From Leucobacter sp. OLIS6 (GTDB lineage Bacteria; Actinomycetota; Actinomycetes; Actinomycetales; Microbacteriaceae): a stretch of 64,000 nt of DNA. Numbering within the stretch: the stretch's first letter is position 1; each line of letters begins with the position of its first letter. Of the stretch, positions 46,682 through 56,585 are shown one piece after another. Position numbers and translations under genes: made by a program. A model generated the notes under the pieces. The model worked only from the letters and a program-made list of their open reading frames with translations, did not search any database and was not told where the DNA came from. The DNA is taken from contig NZ_MRAV01000018.1 of assembly GCF_002752355.1 (NCBI RefSeq), positions 1 to 64,000 on the forward strand, in the 5' to 3' direction.

Positions 46682-47791
46682 TCAGTCGTTCTTCGAGAGC
46701 GAGCGCCAGCGGATCCCCGCGGCGATGAAGCCGTCGAGGTCGCCGTTGAACACCGCGTCGGGCTGCGAGGACTCGTGGCCCGTGCGCAGATCCTTGACGA
46801 GCTGCTGCCCGTAGAGGAAGTAGGAGCGGATCTGGTCGCCCCAGCTCGCCGTGACGGAGCCGGCCAGCTCCTTCTTCTTCGCTGCCTCCTGCTCCTTCTG
46901 CAGCAGCAGCAGGCGCGTCTGCAGCAGGCGCATCGCGGCGGCGCGGTTCTGGATCTGCGACTTCTCGTTCTGCATCGAGATCACGATGCCGGTCGGGATG
47001 TGCGTGATGCGCACGGCCGAGTCGGTCGTGTTGACCGACTGCCCGCCGGGGCCGCTCGAGCGGAATACGTCGACGCGGATGTCGGACTCTGGGATATCGA
47101 CCTCGGTCGCCTCCTCGAGCAAGGGGATCACCTCGACGCCGGCGAAGCTCGTCTGGCGCTTGTCGGCGGATCCGAAGGGGCTGATGCGGGCGAGACGGTG
47201 CGTGCCCGCCTCGACCGATACGGTGCCGAACGCGTAGGGCGCGTCGATCTCGAAGGTCGCCGACTTGATGCCGGCGCCCTCGGCGTACGAGGTGTCGAGG
47301 ACCTTCGTCGGATAATCATGCTGCTCGGCCCAGCGCAGGTACATGCGCAGGAGCATCTCGGCGAAGTCGGTCGCGTCGTCGCCGCCGGCGCCCGAGCGGA
47401 TCGTGACGACCGCTGCGCGCTCGTCGTACTCCCCCGAGAGCATGGTCTGCACCTCGAGGTCCTGCACGACCTTCTCGAGCGCGGCGAGTTCTTCGCCGGC
47501 TTCGGACGCCGAGTCCTCGTCGTCCATCTCCTGAGCGAGCTCGATGAGCACGTCGAGATCGTCGAGCCGCTGCTCCACGCCGCGCAGGCGCTTCAGGCGG
47601 GCCTGCCGATGCGAGAGGCCGCTCGTCACCTTCTGCGCGGCCGCGGGATCGTCCCACAGGTCGGGCGCACCTGCCTGCTCCTCGAGCTCGGCGATCTCCC
47701 GCTCGAGCTTCGGCACGTCGAGCACGGCGGCGATATCGGCGAAGGTGGACCGGACGGCGCGAATGCGCGGTGCGAAATCGAGATCGAGCAT
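46682..47791 (-). CDS. prfB: Peptide chain release factor 2
   Basis: 369 residues. It ends translation at UGA and UAA. The codon-recognition SPF motif is in LARISPFGSADKRQTSF (about 205) and the catalytic GGQ in FRSSGPGGQSVNTTDSAVRI (about 250); the N-terminal coiled coil is at about 20-110. The frame is continuous from the ATG, so there is no programmed frameshift as in E. coli. TAAACT lies 9 nt upstream. First gene of the prfB-ftsE-ftsX block. Confidence 0.95.
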   Translation of the reverse strand: MLDLDFAPRIRAVRSTFADIAAVLDVPKLEREIAELEEQAGAPDLWDDPAAAQKVTSGLSHRQARLKRLRGVEQRLDDLDVLIELAQEMDDEDSASEAGEELAALEKVVQDLEVQTMLSGEYDERAAVVTIRSGAGGDDATDFAEMLLRMYLRWAEQHDYPTKVLDTSYAEGAGIKSATFEIDAPYAFGTVSVEAGTHRLARISPFGSADKRQTSFAGVEVIPLLEEATEVDIPESDIRVDVFRSSGPGGQSVNTTDSAVRITHIPTGIVISMQNEKSQIQNRAAAMRLLQTRLLLLQKEQEAAKKKELAGSVTASWGDQIRSYFLYGQQLVKDLRTGHESSQPDAVFNGDLDGFIAAGIRWRSLSKND

Positions 47792-47800
47792 GATTCCCTC

Positions 47801-47806
47801 AGTTTA
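47801..47806 (-). promoter_or_regulatory. Putative prfB -10 box
   Basis: TAAACT on the minus strand, 9 nt before the ATG, with GAGGGA between; a very short leader. Confidence 0.45.
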
Positions 47807-47841
47807 GCGGTCTCGCCCGGTCGCTCAGCGCGACGCTGTTT

Positions 47842-47916
47842 CGTCATCCTGCGCGACGGAGGAGTCGCAGGATCCCGGGAGAGATCCTGCGACTCGTTCC
47901 TCGCGCAGGATGACAG
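47842..47916. repeat. Two REP-like units between the APC permease gene and prfB
   Basis: Unit 1 (47842-47875) is the exact inverse of 9603-9636 inside hrpB. Unit 2 (47883-47916) is in the opposite orientation with a different middle. The pair forms a head-to-head structure and follows the permease stop at 47951, so it may also end that transcript. Confidence 0.85.
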
Positions 47917-47950
47917 AGCATTCCTCGCGCAGGGCGGGAGCCGGATCCGG

Positions 47951-49369
47951 TCAGTCGACGTCGGCACCCTCCGGCACCTTGTTGAAGCCGGTGACGGGCT
48001 GGTTCTCGTCGAAGGCCGCAACCTTCCTGCGGAAGCCCTTCGTGATGAAGAGCAGGTAGACGAAACCGATCGCGGTCCAGATCAGACCGCCGACCAGCGC
48101 GTCGGCGTGCAGGTTGACCCACAGCAGACCGGTGAGCAGCGTACCGATGAGGGGCATCACGATGTAGTTGAAGATGTCCTTCGGAGTCTTGCGAAGTCCC
48201 TTGCGGAACGCGAACCAGGCGATCACCGAGAGGTTCACGAAGGTGAACGCGATGAGGGCGCCGTAGTTGATGAACGCGGCGATCATCTCGAGGGTGAACG
48301 CGGCGGCCAGCAGCGAGATCGCACCGGTGAGCACGATGTTGAAGGTCGGGGTGTGCGTCTTGGCGTTGATGTACCCGAAGAACTTCTTCGGCAGCACGTT
48401 GTTGCGCCCCATCACCAGCAGCATGCGCGAGACCGATGCGTGCGACGCGAGGCCCGAGGCGAGCGTCGCTGCGAAGCCCGCCGCGGTGAGCACGGCGGAC
48501 AGCGTCTTGCCGCCGACGATCTCGCCGATGATCGGCAGCGTGCTGTCCTCGACGAACTGCATGTCGCCCTTCGGTGCGAACTCGTTCCAGTCCGGGAACC
48601 GCATCTGGGTGAAGTAGCCGGCGATGAAGAAGATCGCTCCGCCGAGGATCACGGTGAGGAGGATCGCCTTCGGCATGATGCGCGGGTGCTTCGCCTCCTC
48701 CGCATACATGGTGACCGCATCGAATCCGATGAAGGAGAAGCAGACGATGGTGGCTCCGGCCAGCACCGCGCCGAACTCGACGCCGTTGTGGAAGAGCGGC
48801 TTCATCGACACCACGCCGCCCTCGCCGGCGCCGCCGTTGAGCTGGATGACGACCATGAACACGAACACGGCCATGACGACGATCGAGAACACGAGCAGGA
48901 TCATGTTGATGTTCGACGTGCCGCGCATCGTGAGGTAGATGATTCCGGTGACGAAGACGACGTAGACGATGACCCAGATCCACCCGGGTACGCCCGGGAA
49001 GAACGCCTCGAGGTAGCTGCGGATGATGAGGCAGTTCACCATCGGGAGCAGCATGTAGTCGATGAGCGACGTCCAGCCGACCATGAAGCCGAGGTTCGGG
49101 TGCATCGATTCGCGCACGTAGGTGTACGCGGAACCCGCGCTGGGGATCGCGCCGGCGATCTTGCCGTAGCTGATCGCGGTGAACACCATCACGATGAGCG
49201 CGACCGCGTAGGCGAGCGGCACGACGTTGTTCGTGTCGCGTGCGACGAGGCCGAAGGTGTCGAACACCACGGTGGGGGTCATGTAGCCGAGGCCCAGACC
49301 GACGATGGCCCAGAGTCCGAGGCTCCGCTTGAGGGTCGCCCCCTTCGCAGCCGTCGAGGTTGTCGTCAT
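47951..49369 (-). CDS. APC family amino acid/polyamine permease (PuuP-like)
   Basis: 472 residues with twelve membrane helices: LKRSLGLWAIVGLGLGYMTP in helix 1, SAGSAYTYVRESMHPNLGFM, FSFIGFDAVTMYAEEAKHPR in helix 6, and an acidic tail. This matches putrescine/amino acid importers of the APC superfamily. It follows potC by 199 bp on the same strand, in a locus with a spermidine/putrescine ABC importer, so polyamine import is likely but other amino acids are possible. The GAGA-rich region before the ATG gives a fair binding site. Confidence 0.82.
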   Translation of the reverse strand: MTTTSTAAKGATLKRSLGLWAIVGLGLGYMTPTVVFDTFGLVARDTNNVVPLAYAVALIVMVFTAISYGKIAGAIPSAGSAYTYVRESMHPNLGFMVGWTSLIDYMLLPMVNCLIIRSYLEAFFPGVPGWIWVIVYVVFVTGIIYLTMRGTSNINMILLVFSIVVMAVFVFMVVIQLNGGAGEGGVVSMKPLFHNGVEFGAVLAGATIVCFSFIGFDAVTMYAEEAKHPRIMPKAILLTVILGGAIFFIAGYFTQMRFPDWNEFAPKGDMQFVEDSTLPIIGEIVGGKTLSAVLTAAGFAATLASGLASHASVSRMLLVMGRNNVLPKKFFGYINAKTHTPTFNIVLTGAISLLAAAFTLEMIAAFINYGALIAFTFVNLSVIAWFAFRKGLRKTPKDIFNYIVMPLIGTLLTGLLWVNLHADALVGGLIWTAIGFVYLLFITKGFRRKVAAFDENQPVTGFNKVPEGADVD

Positions 49370-49511
49370 GTTCTCTCCTTTAAGAACCGAGGATGTTCGC
49401 GCGGCAGGACCGCACTGCGCGAACCGTCGCCCTGCGCGTCTTCGCGCGTGAACAAGGAATCATTATGCACCCATCCGGTCGGCCCGGCCGACCGTTTGCT
49501 GGGAGCGGCGC

Positions 49512-49546
49512 CGGTCGCCGAACCCCGTTCGGGGGTCCGGCGACCG
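49512..49546 (-). terminator. Hairpin terminator of the pot operon
   Basis: CGGTCGCCGAACCCC (49512-49526) pairs with 49532-49546 with one mismatch, 22 nt past the potC stop. The APC permease gene downstream probably needs its own promoter or partial readthrough. Confidence 0.7.
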
Positions 49547-49568
49547 CGCGGCGCGAACACCGCAGCTT

Positions 49569-50369
49569 CTACCGGTTCGCGAGCCGTTTCCGTCGATTGA
49601 TTCCGACCATCTGGACGATGATCACGAGCGCGAGAGCTCCGAGGAACACGATCGATGCCAGCACGTTCGCCTGCGCCGGAACGCCGCGCAGCGCGGAGGT
49701 GTAGATGAACTTCGGGAACGTGTTCGCGGTACCCGAGTTGAAGTTCGTGATGATGAAGTCGTCGAACGACAGCGCGAAGCTGAGCAGCGCCGCGCCGATG
49801 ATGCCCGGCATGAGCATCGGCAGCGTGATCCGCCAGAACACCTGCGCCGGTGAGCCGTAGAGATCGCGGCCGGCCTCTTCGATCGAGGGGTCGAGGCTCG
49901 CCACACGGGCTTTCACCGCCACCACGACGTACGAGATGCAGAACATCGTGTGCGCCAGGATGATGGTGCCGATCCCCTTCTCGACACCGGCCAGCAGGAA
50001 CTGCGCCGCGAGGCCCGCGCCGAGCACGACCTCGGGCGTCGCCATCGGGGTGAACAGCATCAGGCTGATGGTCGAGCGGAACTTGAAGCGGTACCGCACG
50101 AGCGCGATCGCGATCGCGCTGCCGAGCACGGTCGCGACGATCGTCGCGACCACGCCGACCAGGATGCTGTTGCCGAACGCCTCGCAGACGTCGGGGGCGC
50201 CGCAGGGGTTGGACCAGTTGTCGGTCGTGAAGCCACGCCAGGTGATGTTGTTGCGACCGGCGTCGTTGAACGAGAACACGATCACGTAGAAGATCGGCAG
50301 CAGCAGGTAGATGAGAACGATCGATCCGACGACCGGCACGAAGGCCTTGCCCAGGCTGAACTTGTTCAC
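49569..50369 (-). CDS. potC: Spermidine/putrescine ABC transporter permease PotC
   Basis: 266 residues with six helices. The first helix carries LLPIFYVIVFSFNDAGRNN, and the cytoplasmic EAA loop is EEAGRDLYGSPAQVFWRITL, which contacts PotA. It forms the translocation channel with PotB. Start is GTG at 50369, overlapping the potB stop (GTGA). Last gene of potDABC. Confidence 0.92.
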   Translation of the reverse strand: MNKFSLGKAFVPVVGSIVLIYLLLPIFYVIVFSFNDAGRNNITWRGFTTDNWSNPCGAPDVCEAFGNSILVGVVATIVATVLGSAIAIALVRYRFKFRSTISLMLFTPMATPEVVLGAGLAAQFLLAGVEKGIGTIILAHTMFCISYVVVAVKARVASLDPSIEEAGRDLYGSPAQVFWRITLPMLMPGIIGAALLSFALSFDDFIITNFNSGTANTFPKFIYTSALRGVPAQANVLASIVFLGALALVIIVQMVGINRRKRLANR

Positions 50370-51226
50370 AGCAGATCCTCCGCCCCGCTCTTGCGCACGT
50401 AGGTCGCGACGATCACGAGGATCACGGCCATCAGGATGATCGAGAGCGTCGCCGCCATCGGATAGTCCTGCGTGCGGAGGAAGTTGGACTCGATCGCGTT
50501 ACCGATCATCGCGGTCTTCGTCGACCCCAGGAATTCGGTCGACGCGCTCACGTAGTCGCCCGCCATCGGGATGAAGCTGAGCAGTGTGCCCGAGACCACG
50601 CCGGGCAGCGAGAGCGGCAGCGTGACTTTGCGGAACGTGGTGACCGGGGAGGCGTAGAGATCCTGCCCGGCCTCGACGAGCCGCAGGTCGAGCTGCTGCA
50701 GCGAGGCGAACATCGGCAGGGTCATGAACGGGATGAAGTTGTAGACGAGGCCGAAGATGACCGAGAAGTCGGTCCCGATCCATTCGCTCGGCAGGATCTG
50801 CTTCCATGCGAGCGTGCGCAGCAGGAAGCTGATGAAGAACGGCGCGACCACGAGGATCAGCGCGATGCCCTGCAGCATGGGACGCGGACGCAGCGTGACG
50901 CCGATCAGGTAGGCCAGCGGATAGCAGATGATGAGCCCGATCACCGTCGCGGTGAGCGCGTAGACGAAGGATCGGAGGATGTGCGGCCAGTACTGCACGA
51001 TGGCGTCGGCGTAGTTGCCGAACTGCCACGCGGCGATGTACTCGCCGATACCGCCCGAGGCCGCTGGGGCCTGGAGCGAGGTGAACACGAGCTGGATGAA
51101 GGGCGCGAGGAAGAACAGGAGCATGTAGGCGATGCCGGGCGCGAGCAGCAGCAGCGCGGTCCAGGATCGCTTCCTCGGCGCCTGCTCGACGGACGCCGCG
51201 CCCGTCGAGAATGCGGTGAATGCCAT
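50366..51226 (-). CDS. potB: Spermidine/putrescine ABC transporter permease PotB
   Basis: 286 residues with six helices: LLLLAPGIAYMLLFFLAPFI first, GLIICYPLAYLIGVTLRPRP, and the EAA loop VEAGQDLYASPVTTFRKVTL. Partner of PotC. It starts 10 bp after the potA stop and is coupled to potC by a 4-bp overlap. Confidence 0.92.
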   Translation of the reverse strand: MAFTAFSTGAASVEQAPRKRSWTALLLLAPGIAYMLLFFLAPFIQLVFTSLQAPAASGGIGEYIAAWQFGNYADAIVQYWPHILRSFVYALTATVIGLIICYPLAYLIGVTLRPRPMLQGIALILVVAPFFISFLLRTLAWKQILPSEWIGTDFSVIFGLVYNFIPFMTLPMFASLQQLDLRLVEAGQDLYASPVTTFRKVTLPLSLPGVVSGTLLSFIPMAGDYVSASTEFLGSTKTAMIGNAIESNFLRTQDYPMAATLSIILMAVILVIVATYVRKSGAEDLL

Positions 51227-51236
51227 CGGTCTCCCC

Positions 51237-52415
<1,179 letters not shown>

Positions 52416-52423
52416 GTGCGTGA

Positions 52424-53641
52424 TTACAGTCCCAGTACCTTGTTGAATGCGGCCGTGTACTTCTTGTCCTCCTGCGGAGTCAGCGTGCGGAAGTTGTGCA
52501 GCCGTTTGTCCATCTCCGCATCCGGGAAGATCAGGGGGTTGTCGACCTGCTTCGGGTCGATCTTCGCCATCGCCTCCTTGGCGCCCTTCACGGGCGGCAC
52601 GAACGACGTGTAGGCCACCACCTGCGCCGCGATCTCCGGCTGGTAGTAGTAGTCGATCAGCTGCTCGACGAGCTTCTTGTTCTTCGCCGAGGTGCCGTTC
52701 GGCACCGTCAGCGAGTCCGCCGTGATCATGCCGCCGGACTCGGGCACCTCGAGCGTCCACTGGTCGCCCTGCTCGGCGTTCAGCATGACGATGTCGCCCG
52801 TCCAGGCGATCGCCGCGAGGGTGTCCTCCTTCTCGAGGTCCTGGGTGTAGGAATTGCCCTTGACCTTCGAGATCTGTCCGCTCTTCAGTCCGTCGTCCAG
52901 CCACTGCAGCGCCCGGTCGAACTCGGCGTCGCCCCAGGTCTTCTGCGCGACATCGACTCCCTGCGCCTGCATGATGATGCCCATGGTGTCGCGCATCTCG
53001 GTGAGCACGCCCACCTTGCCCTTGAGCTCGGGGCGCATGAAGTCCTCGAGCGTGCGCACACCCTGGGGCACGAGCTTCTTGTTCCAGACGAAGCCCGAGG
53101 CGGGCAGCTGCCACGGGATCGTGAACCTTCGGCCGGGATCGACGTCGAGCGCGTTCTTCTGCGAGTCGATGAGATTCGCCGTGACGTTCGCGAGGTTCGC
53201 GTAGTCGAACTCCTGGATCTGCTTCGCCTCGATGAGGCGGGCGTCCATCCAGTCGGTCAGCGTGATCACGTCGTAGCCGGTGTCCTGACCGAGCTTCAGC
53301 TGATCCTTGATCTTGCCGTAGAAGGTGTTGTTGTCGTCGATGTCCTCGAGGTACTCGACCTTGATGTTCGTCTGCTTCATGAACGCGTCGAGCGTCGGGA
53401 AGGTCTGGGTCTTCGAGTCGTAGTCGAGGTAATAGGTCCAGTTGCCCCACACGATCGATCCGGCCTTGCCGGTCCCCTGATCGACCTTCGGAGCGCCTCC
53501 TGCGCAGGCGCTGAGCGCGAGTGCTCCGGCGCCGGCCGCTCCCGCAGCGCCGAGCCGGAGGAGTCCGCGGCGGTTCATCTGGGCGCCGCGCACCATCGCG
53601 ACGAGGTCTCGGACAATGGGGTCCTCGGGCACTCTGTTCAT
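52424..53641 (-). CDS. potD: Spermidine/putrescine-binding lipoprotein PotD
   Basis: 405 residues. The N-terminus has a twin-arginine pair (Arg24-Arg25) before a hydrophobic stretch and a lipobox LSAC (Cys46), so a Tat-exported lipoprotein is likely. The mature protein has WGNWTYYLDYDSKTQTFPTL, IDDNNTFYGKIKDQLKLGQD and WTGDIVMLNAEQG as in PotD proteins. First gene of potDABC; AAAGGAG precedes the ATG. A second copy at 60698-61903 is clearly paralogous. Confidence 0.9.
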   Translation of the reverse strand: MNRVPEDPIVRDLVAMVRGAQMNRRGLLRLGAAGAAGAGALALSACAGGAPKVDQGTGKAGSIVWGNWTYYLDYDSKTQTFPTLDAFMKQTNIKVEYLEDIDDNNTFYGKIKDQLKLGQDTGYDVITLTDWMDARLIEAKQIQEFDYANLANVTANLIDSQKNALDVDPGRRFTIPWQLPASGFVWNKKLVPQGVRTLEDFMRPELKGKVGVLTEMRDTMGIIMQAQGVDVAQKTWGDAEFDRALQWLDDGLKSGQISKVKGNSYTQDLEKEDTLAAIAWTGDIVMLNAEQGDQWTLEVPESGGMITADSLTVPNGTSAKNKKLVEQLIDYYYQPEIAAQVVAYTSFVPPVKGAKEAMAKIDPKQVDNPLIFPDAEMDKRLHNFRTLTPQEDKKYTAAFNKVLGL

Positions 53642-53862
53642 CTCGGGTCTCCTTTGACTCGATGCATGACGGTTCCCCGTACGACGATCCTGAAGCTCCA
53701 TCGCCGGGTCGGTCGTTTCGAACTATTCCACAGAGCCGGGGCGCGAACCAGCAGCCCGGACGCGGGTTCGACGAATCTTCACGGGAACGTTACGGATCTT
53801 CGAATCCAGCGTCCGATCCGGGCCGGATTCCGAACACGGTGTCCGGGTCCGGCGCAGCTTCC

Positions 53863-53893
53863 GGGGTCCTGCGCATCCTGGATGCAGGACCCC
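53863..53893. promoter_or_regulatory. Interrupted palindrome in the potD-lrp intergenic region
   Basis: GGGGTCCTG (53863-53871) and CAGGACCCC (53885-53893), with inner arms CATCC and GGATG; a CG pair is extra on the left. The 347-bp region between potD and the lrp-like gene holds this and an ATCCGG/CCGGAT palindrome near 53817-53830, and no gene. A regulator site is the likely role. Confidence 0.45.
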
Positions 53894-53975
53894 GACACGC
53901 GGAACCGACCTGCGGAATCCCCAGCATTTTCACGAACTCGCTTCGAATTCCTTTGCGTTTCCGCCCACGGAGTGC

Positions 53976-53981
53976 CAAGAT
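53976..53981 (+). promoter_or_regulatory. Putative promoter of the lrp-like gene
   Basis: CAAGAT as -10, with TTGCGT (53953-53958) 17 bp upstream as -35, and 7 nt to the GTG at 53989. Confidence 0.5.
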
Positions 53982-53988
53982 CGAAACC

Positions 53989-54456
53989 GTGAGCAGCAAG
54001 CGGACTTCACTCGCCCTCGACGCGACGTCGAAGGCGATCATCGAACAGCTTCAGATCGATGGTCGCCGCTCGTACGCCGAGATCGGCAAAGCGGTCGGCC
54101 TCAGCGAGGCCGCCGTCCGCCAGCGGGTGCAGAAGCTCACCGATGCCGGGGTCATGCAGATCGTTGCCGTGACCGACCCGATGCGGATCGGCTTCAGCCG
54201 GCTCGCCATGATCGGCATTCGCGTCTCCGGCGACACCAGGGTCGTCGCCGACCACCTCGCCGACTTGCCGGAGGTCTCGTACCTGATCCTCAGTGCGGGA
54301 TCTTTCGACCTGATGGCAGAGGTCGTGTGCGAGGATGACGATGGCCTCATCGAGTTCCTGAACCAAAAGATCAGAACGCTCGACGGGGTCGCCTCGACCG
54401 AGACCTTCGTCTACCTCCAACTCAAGAAACAGAAATACGACTGGGGAACACGATAA
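53989..54456 (+). CDS. Lrp/AsnC family regulator of polyamine use
   Basis: 155 residues. The helix-turn-helix domain covers about 10-60: ATSKAIIEQLQIDGRRSYAE, IGKAVGLSEAAVRQRVQKLT. The C-terminal RAM (ligand) domain begins near 70: MIGIRVSGDTRVVADHLADL and FDLMAEVVCEDDDGLIEFLN. It ends 2 bp before the aminotransferase gene and is divergent from potD, so it probably controls both, sensing a polyamine or amino acid. GTG start, leaderless by position of the promoter. Confidence 0.85.
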   Translation: MSSKRTSLALDATSKAIIEQLQIDGRRSYAEIGKAVGLSEAAVRQRVQKLTDAGVMQIVAVTDPMRIGFSRLAMIGIRVSGDTRVVADHLADLPEVSYLILSAGSFDLMAEVVCEDDDGLIEFLNQKIRTLDGVASTETFVYLQLKKQKYDWGTR

Positions 54457-54458
54457 CC

Positions 54459-55853
54459 ATGTCTTTTGATCCGACGGCAGCGGTCGACACCGCCGCTCTT
54501 CAGGCTTCGGCCAAGCGCCACATGTGGCCGCACTTCACCAACCGCAAGGTGCTGAACGACGGCATCCCCGTCATCACCCGCGCCGAGGGACACCACATCT
54601 ACGACGCTGCCGGCAAGCAGTACATCGACGGCCTCGCCGGCCTGTTCGTGGTCAACGCCGGCCACGGCCGCGACCGCATCGTGCAGGCCGCCGCCAAGCA
54701 GATGAAGCAGCTCGACTTCATGCCGATCTGGTCCTACGGCCACCCCGCCGCGATCGAGCTGTCGGAGCGCCTCGCGTCCTACGCTCCCGGCCAGATGAAC
54801 AAGGTCTTCTTCACCACCGGTGGTGGCGAGGCTGTGGAGTCGGCGTTCAAGCTGGCGAAGCACTTCTGGAAGATCCAGGGCAAGCCGATGAAGCACAAGG
54901 TCATCTCGCGCTCGGTCGCCTACCACGGCACCCCGCAGGGCGCGCTGGCGATCACCGGCATCCCCGACATGAAGAAGTTCTACGAGCCGCTGACCCCGGG
55001 TGGTCACCGCGTTCCGAACACCAACTTCTACCGCGCCGACGAGATGGGCGCCCCGAGCGACGATCTCGAGGCCTTCGGCCAGTGGGCGGCGAACCGCATC
55101 GAGGAGGCGATCCTCTTCGAGGGTCCCGACACCGTTGCCGCCGTCTTCCTCGAGCCGGTCCAGAACTCGGGCGGCTGCTTCCCGCCTCCCCCCGGGTACT
55201 TCAAGCGCGTCCGTGAGATCTGCGATCAGTACGACGTGCTGCTCGTCTCGGACGAGGTCATCTGCGCCTACGGCCGCGTCGGCGACTTCTTCGCCTCGAA
55301 GGCCCTCGGCTACGAGCCCGACATCATCACGTCCGCCAAGGGCATCACCTCGGGCTACGTCCCGCTCGGTGCGATGATCGTCTCGGACAAGGTGTCGGAG
55401 CCGTTCAACTCGGTCGACAACACCTTCTACCACGGCTTCACCTTCGCCGGTCACCCGGCTGCGGCGGCTGCGGCGCTCGAGAACCTCGACATCTTCGAGG
55501 AAGAGGACCTCAACGGCCGCGTGCGCGAGAACAGCCCGCTGTTCCGCGCCGAGCTCGAGAAGCTCCTCGACATCGACATCGTGGGCGACGTCCGTGGTGA
55601 GGGCTACTTCTTCGGTATCGAGCTCGTCAAGGACAAGGCGACCAAGGAGACCTTCAACGAGGAGGAGTCGAACCGACTCCTGCGCGACTACCTCTCCCCC
55701 GCGCTGTGGGAGGCCGGCCTCTACTGCCGCGCCGACGACCGTGGAGACCCCGTCATCCAGCTCGCCCCGCCGCTGACCATCGGTCCGTCGGAGTTCGCTG
55801 AGATCGGCGGCATCCTGCGCAGCGTCCTCAAGGACGCCTCGTCGAAGATCTGA
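54459..55853 (+). CDS. Class III aminotransferase, putrescine--pyruvate type
   Basis: 464 residues, a PLP fold-type I enzyme of the omega-transaminase group. Cofactor blocks: TTGGGEAVESAFKLAKHFWK (about 112), the Tyr-His of SVAYHGTPQGA, the Asp of LLVSDEVICAYGRVGDFF, and the Schiff-base Lys in IITSAKGITSGYVPLGAM (about 305). The sequence resembles SpuC-like putrescine or beta-alanine--pyruvate transaminases. With pot genes and a divergent Lrp regulator, putrescine catabolism to 4-aminobutanal is the best guess. A strong terminator follows. Confidence 0.85.
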   Translation: MSFDPTAAVDTAALQASAKRHMWPHFTNRKVLNDGIPVITRAEGHHIYDAAGKQYIDGLAGLFVVNAGHGRDRIVQAAAKQMKQLDFMPIWSYGHPAAIELSERLASYAPGQMNKVFFTTGGGEAVESAFKLAKHFWKIQGKPMKHKVISRSVAYHGTPQGALAITGIPDMKKFYEPLTPGGHRVPNTNFYRADEMGAPSDDLEAFGQWAANRIEEAILFEGPDTVAAVFLEPVQNSGGCFPPPPGYFKRVREICDQYDVLLVSDEVICAYGRVGDFFASKALGYEPDIITSAKGITSGYVPLGAMIVSDKVSEPFNSVDNTFYHGFTFAGHPAAAAAALENLDIFEEEDLNGRVRENSPLFRAELEKLLDIDIVGDVRGEGYFFGIELVKDKATKETFNEEESNRLLRDYLSPALWEAGLYCRADDRGDPVIQLAPPLTIGPSEFAEIGGILRSVLKDASSKI

Positions 55854-55874
55854 TCCGATCAGACCTCACGCGAG

Positions 55875-55910
55875 AGGCCCCGTGCACCGTTCCGACGGTG
55901 CACGGGGCCT
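55875..55910 (+). terminator. Hairpin terminator of the aminotransferase gene
   Basis: AGGCCCCGTGCACCGT (55875-55890) pairs perfectly with 55895-55910; loop TCCG; followed by TTCCC. Confidence 0.9.
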
Positions 55911-55917
55911 TTCCCGT

Positions 55918-55923
55918 TAGCCT
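55918..55923 (+). promoter_or_regulatory. Putative -10 box
   Basis: TAGCCT, 9 nt before the ATG at 55933. Confidence 0.45.
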
Positions 55924-55932
55924 GGAGTCATC

Positions 55933-56571
55933 ATGAGCGATCCGAATCACGCGCAGTCCCCCGCCCAGCAGCAGCCCGCACCGGGCTGGTACCCCGGTGG
56001 CACCGGCACGGTGCGGTGGTGGGACGGTTCCGCGTGGACCGCGCACACGCAGGGTTCCGCGCCGGTCGCCGTCGCCCCGCGCCCCGCCGTGCTCGAACGC
56101 CCGCGCCTCGCCGATCACCTCGCGGTCGACGGGCCCTGGACCTGGGTGATCGCCCTGGCCCAGCTCCTCGCCGTTCCGTCGATCTTCCTGATCGACGTGC
56201 GCGGCTATGTGCGCTCGTTCACGGAGGGCGACCAGAGCGGTTTCATCTCGTACTTCGCGACCACCGGGATCGTGGCGCTCCTGGGCTGGGCCCTCACGGC
56301 GCTCATCATCGTCGCAGCCCACCGGGACTCCAAGCGGCTGGCGTCGCTCGGCGTCGTCCGCCCGTTCCACTGGGCGTTCGCGTTCCTCGGAGCGACCGTC
56401 TACCTGATCGGGCGTCACGTCGTGCTGCGCAAGGTGACCCGCACCCCGGGGTGGCCGCTGTGGGCCAACCTGGTCTGCCTGCTGGTCTCGTTGGCAGTCA
56501 CCACGGTCTGGACCGTCATGTTCATGCAGCTCATGCTGTCCGAGCTGACGACGAGCCCGCTGTATTCCTGA
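55933..56571 (+). CDS. DUF2510 membrane protein
   Basis: 212 residues. The N-terminal DUF2510 segment has the Trp-rich pattern PGWYPGGTGTVRWWDGSAW (about 16-35), typical of actinobacterial membrane proteins. Then come four helices (about 72-90, 108-132, 150-165 and 178-200). Function unknown. It converges with the DUF4166 gene, with 14 bp between the stops. Confidence 0.75.
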   Translation: MSDPNHAQSPAQQQPAPGWYPGGTGTVRWWDGSAWTAHTQGSAPVAVAPRPAVLERPRLADHLAVDGPWTWVIALAQLLAVPSIFLIDVRGYVRSFTEGDQSGFISYFATTGIVALLGWALTALIIVAAHRDSKRLASLGVVRPFHWAFAFLGATVYLIGRHVVLRKVTRTPGWPLWANLVCLLVSLAVTTVWTVMFMQLMLSELTTSPLYS

Positions 56572-56585
56572 GCTTCCTCGCCAAG

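Noticed and set aside
46682-47791. Programmed frameshift in prfB
   Set aside because: The reading frame is continuous from ATG to stop; no early in-frame UGA with a slippery CTT is present.
46775-49600. Very long open frame on the plus strand across prfB and the APC permease gene
   Set aside because: It is antisense to two clear genes, has shadow composition (Arg, Glu and Asp repeats) and no start signal. High GC makes such frames common here.
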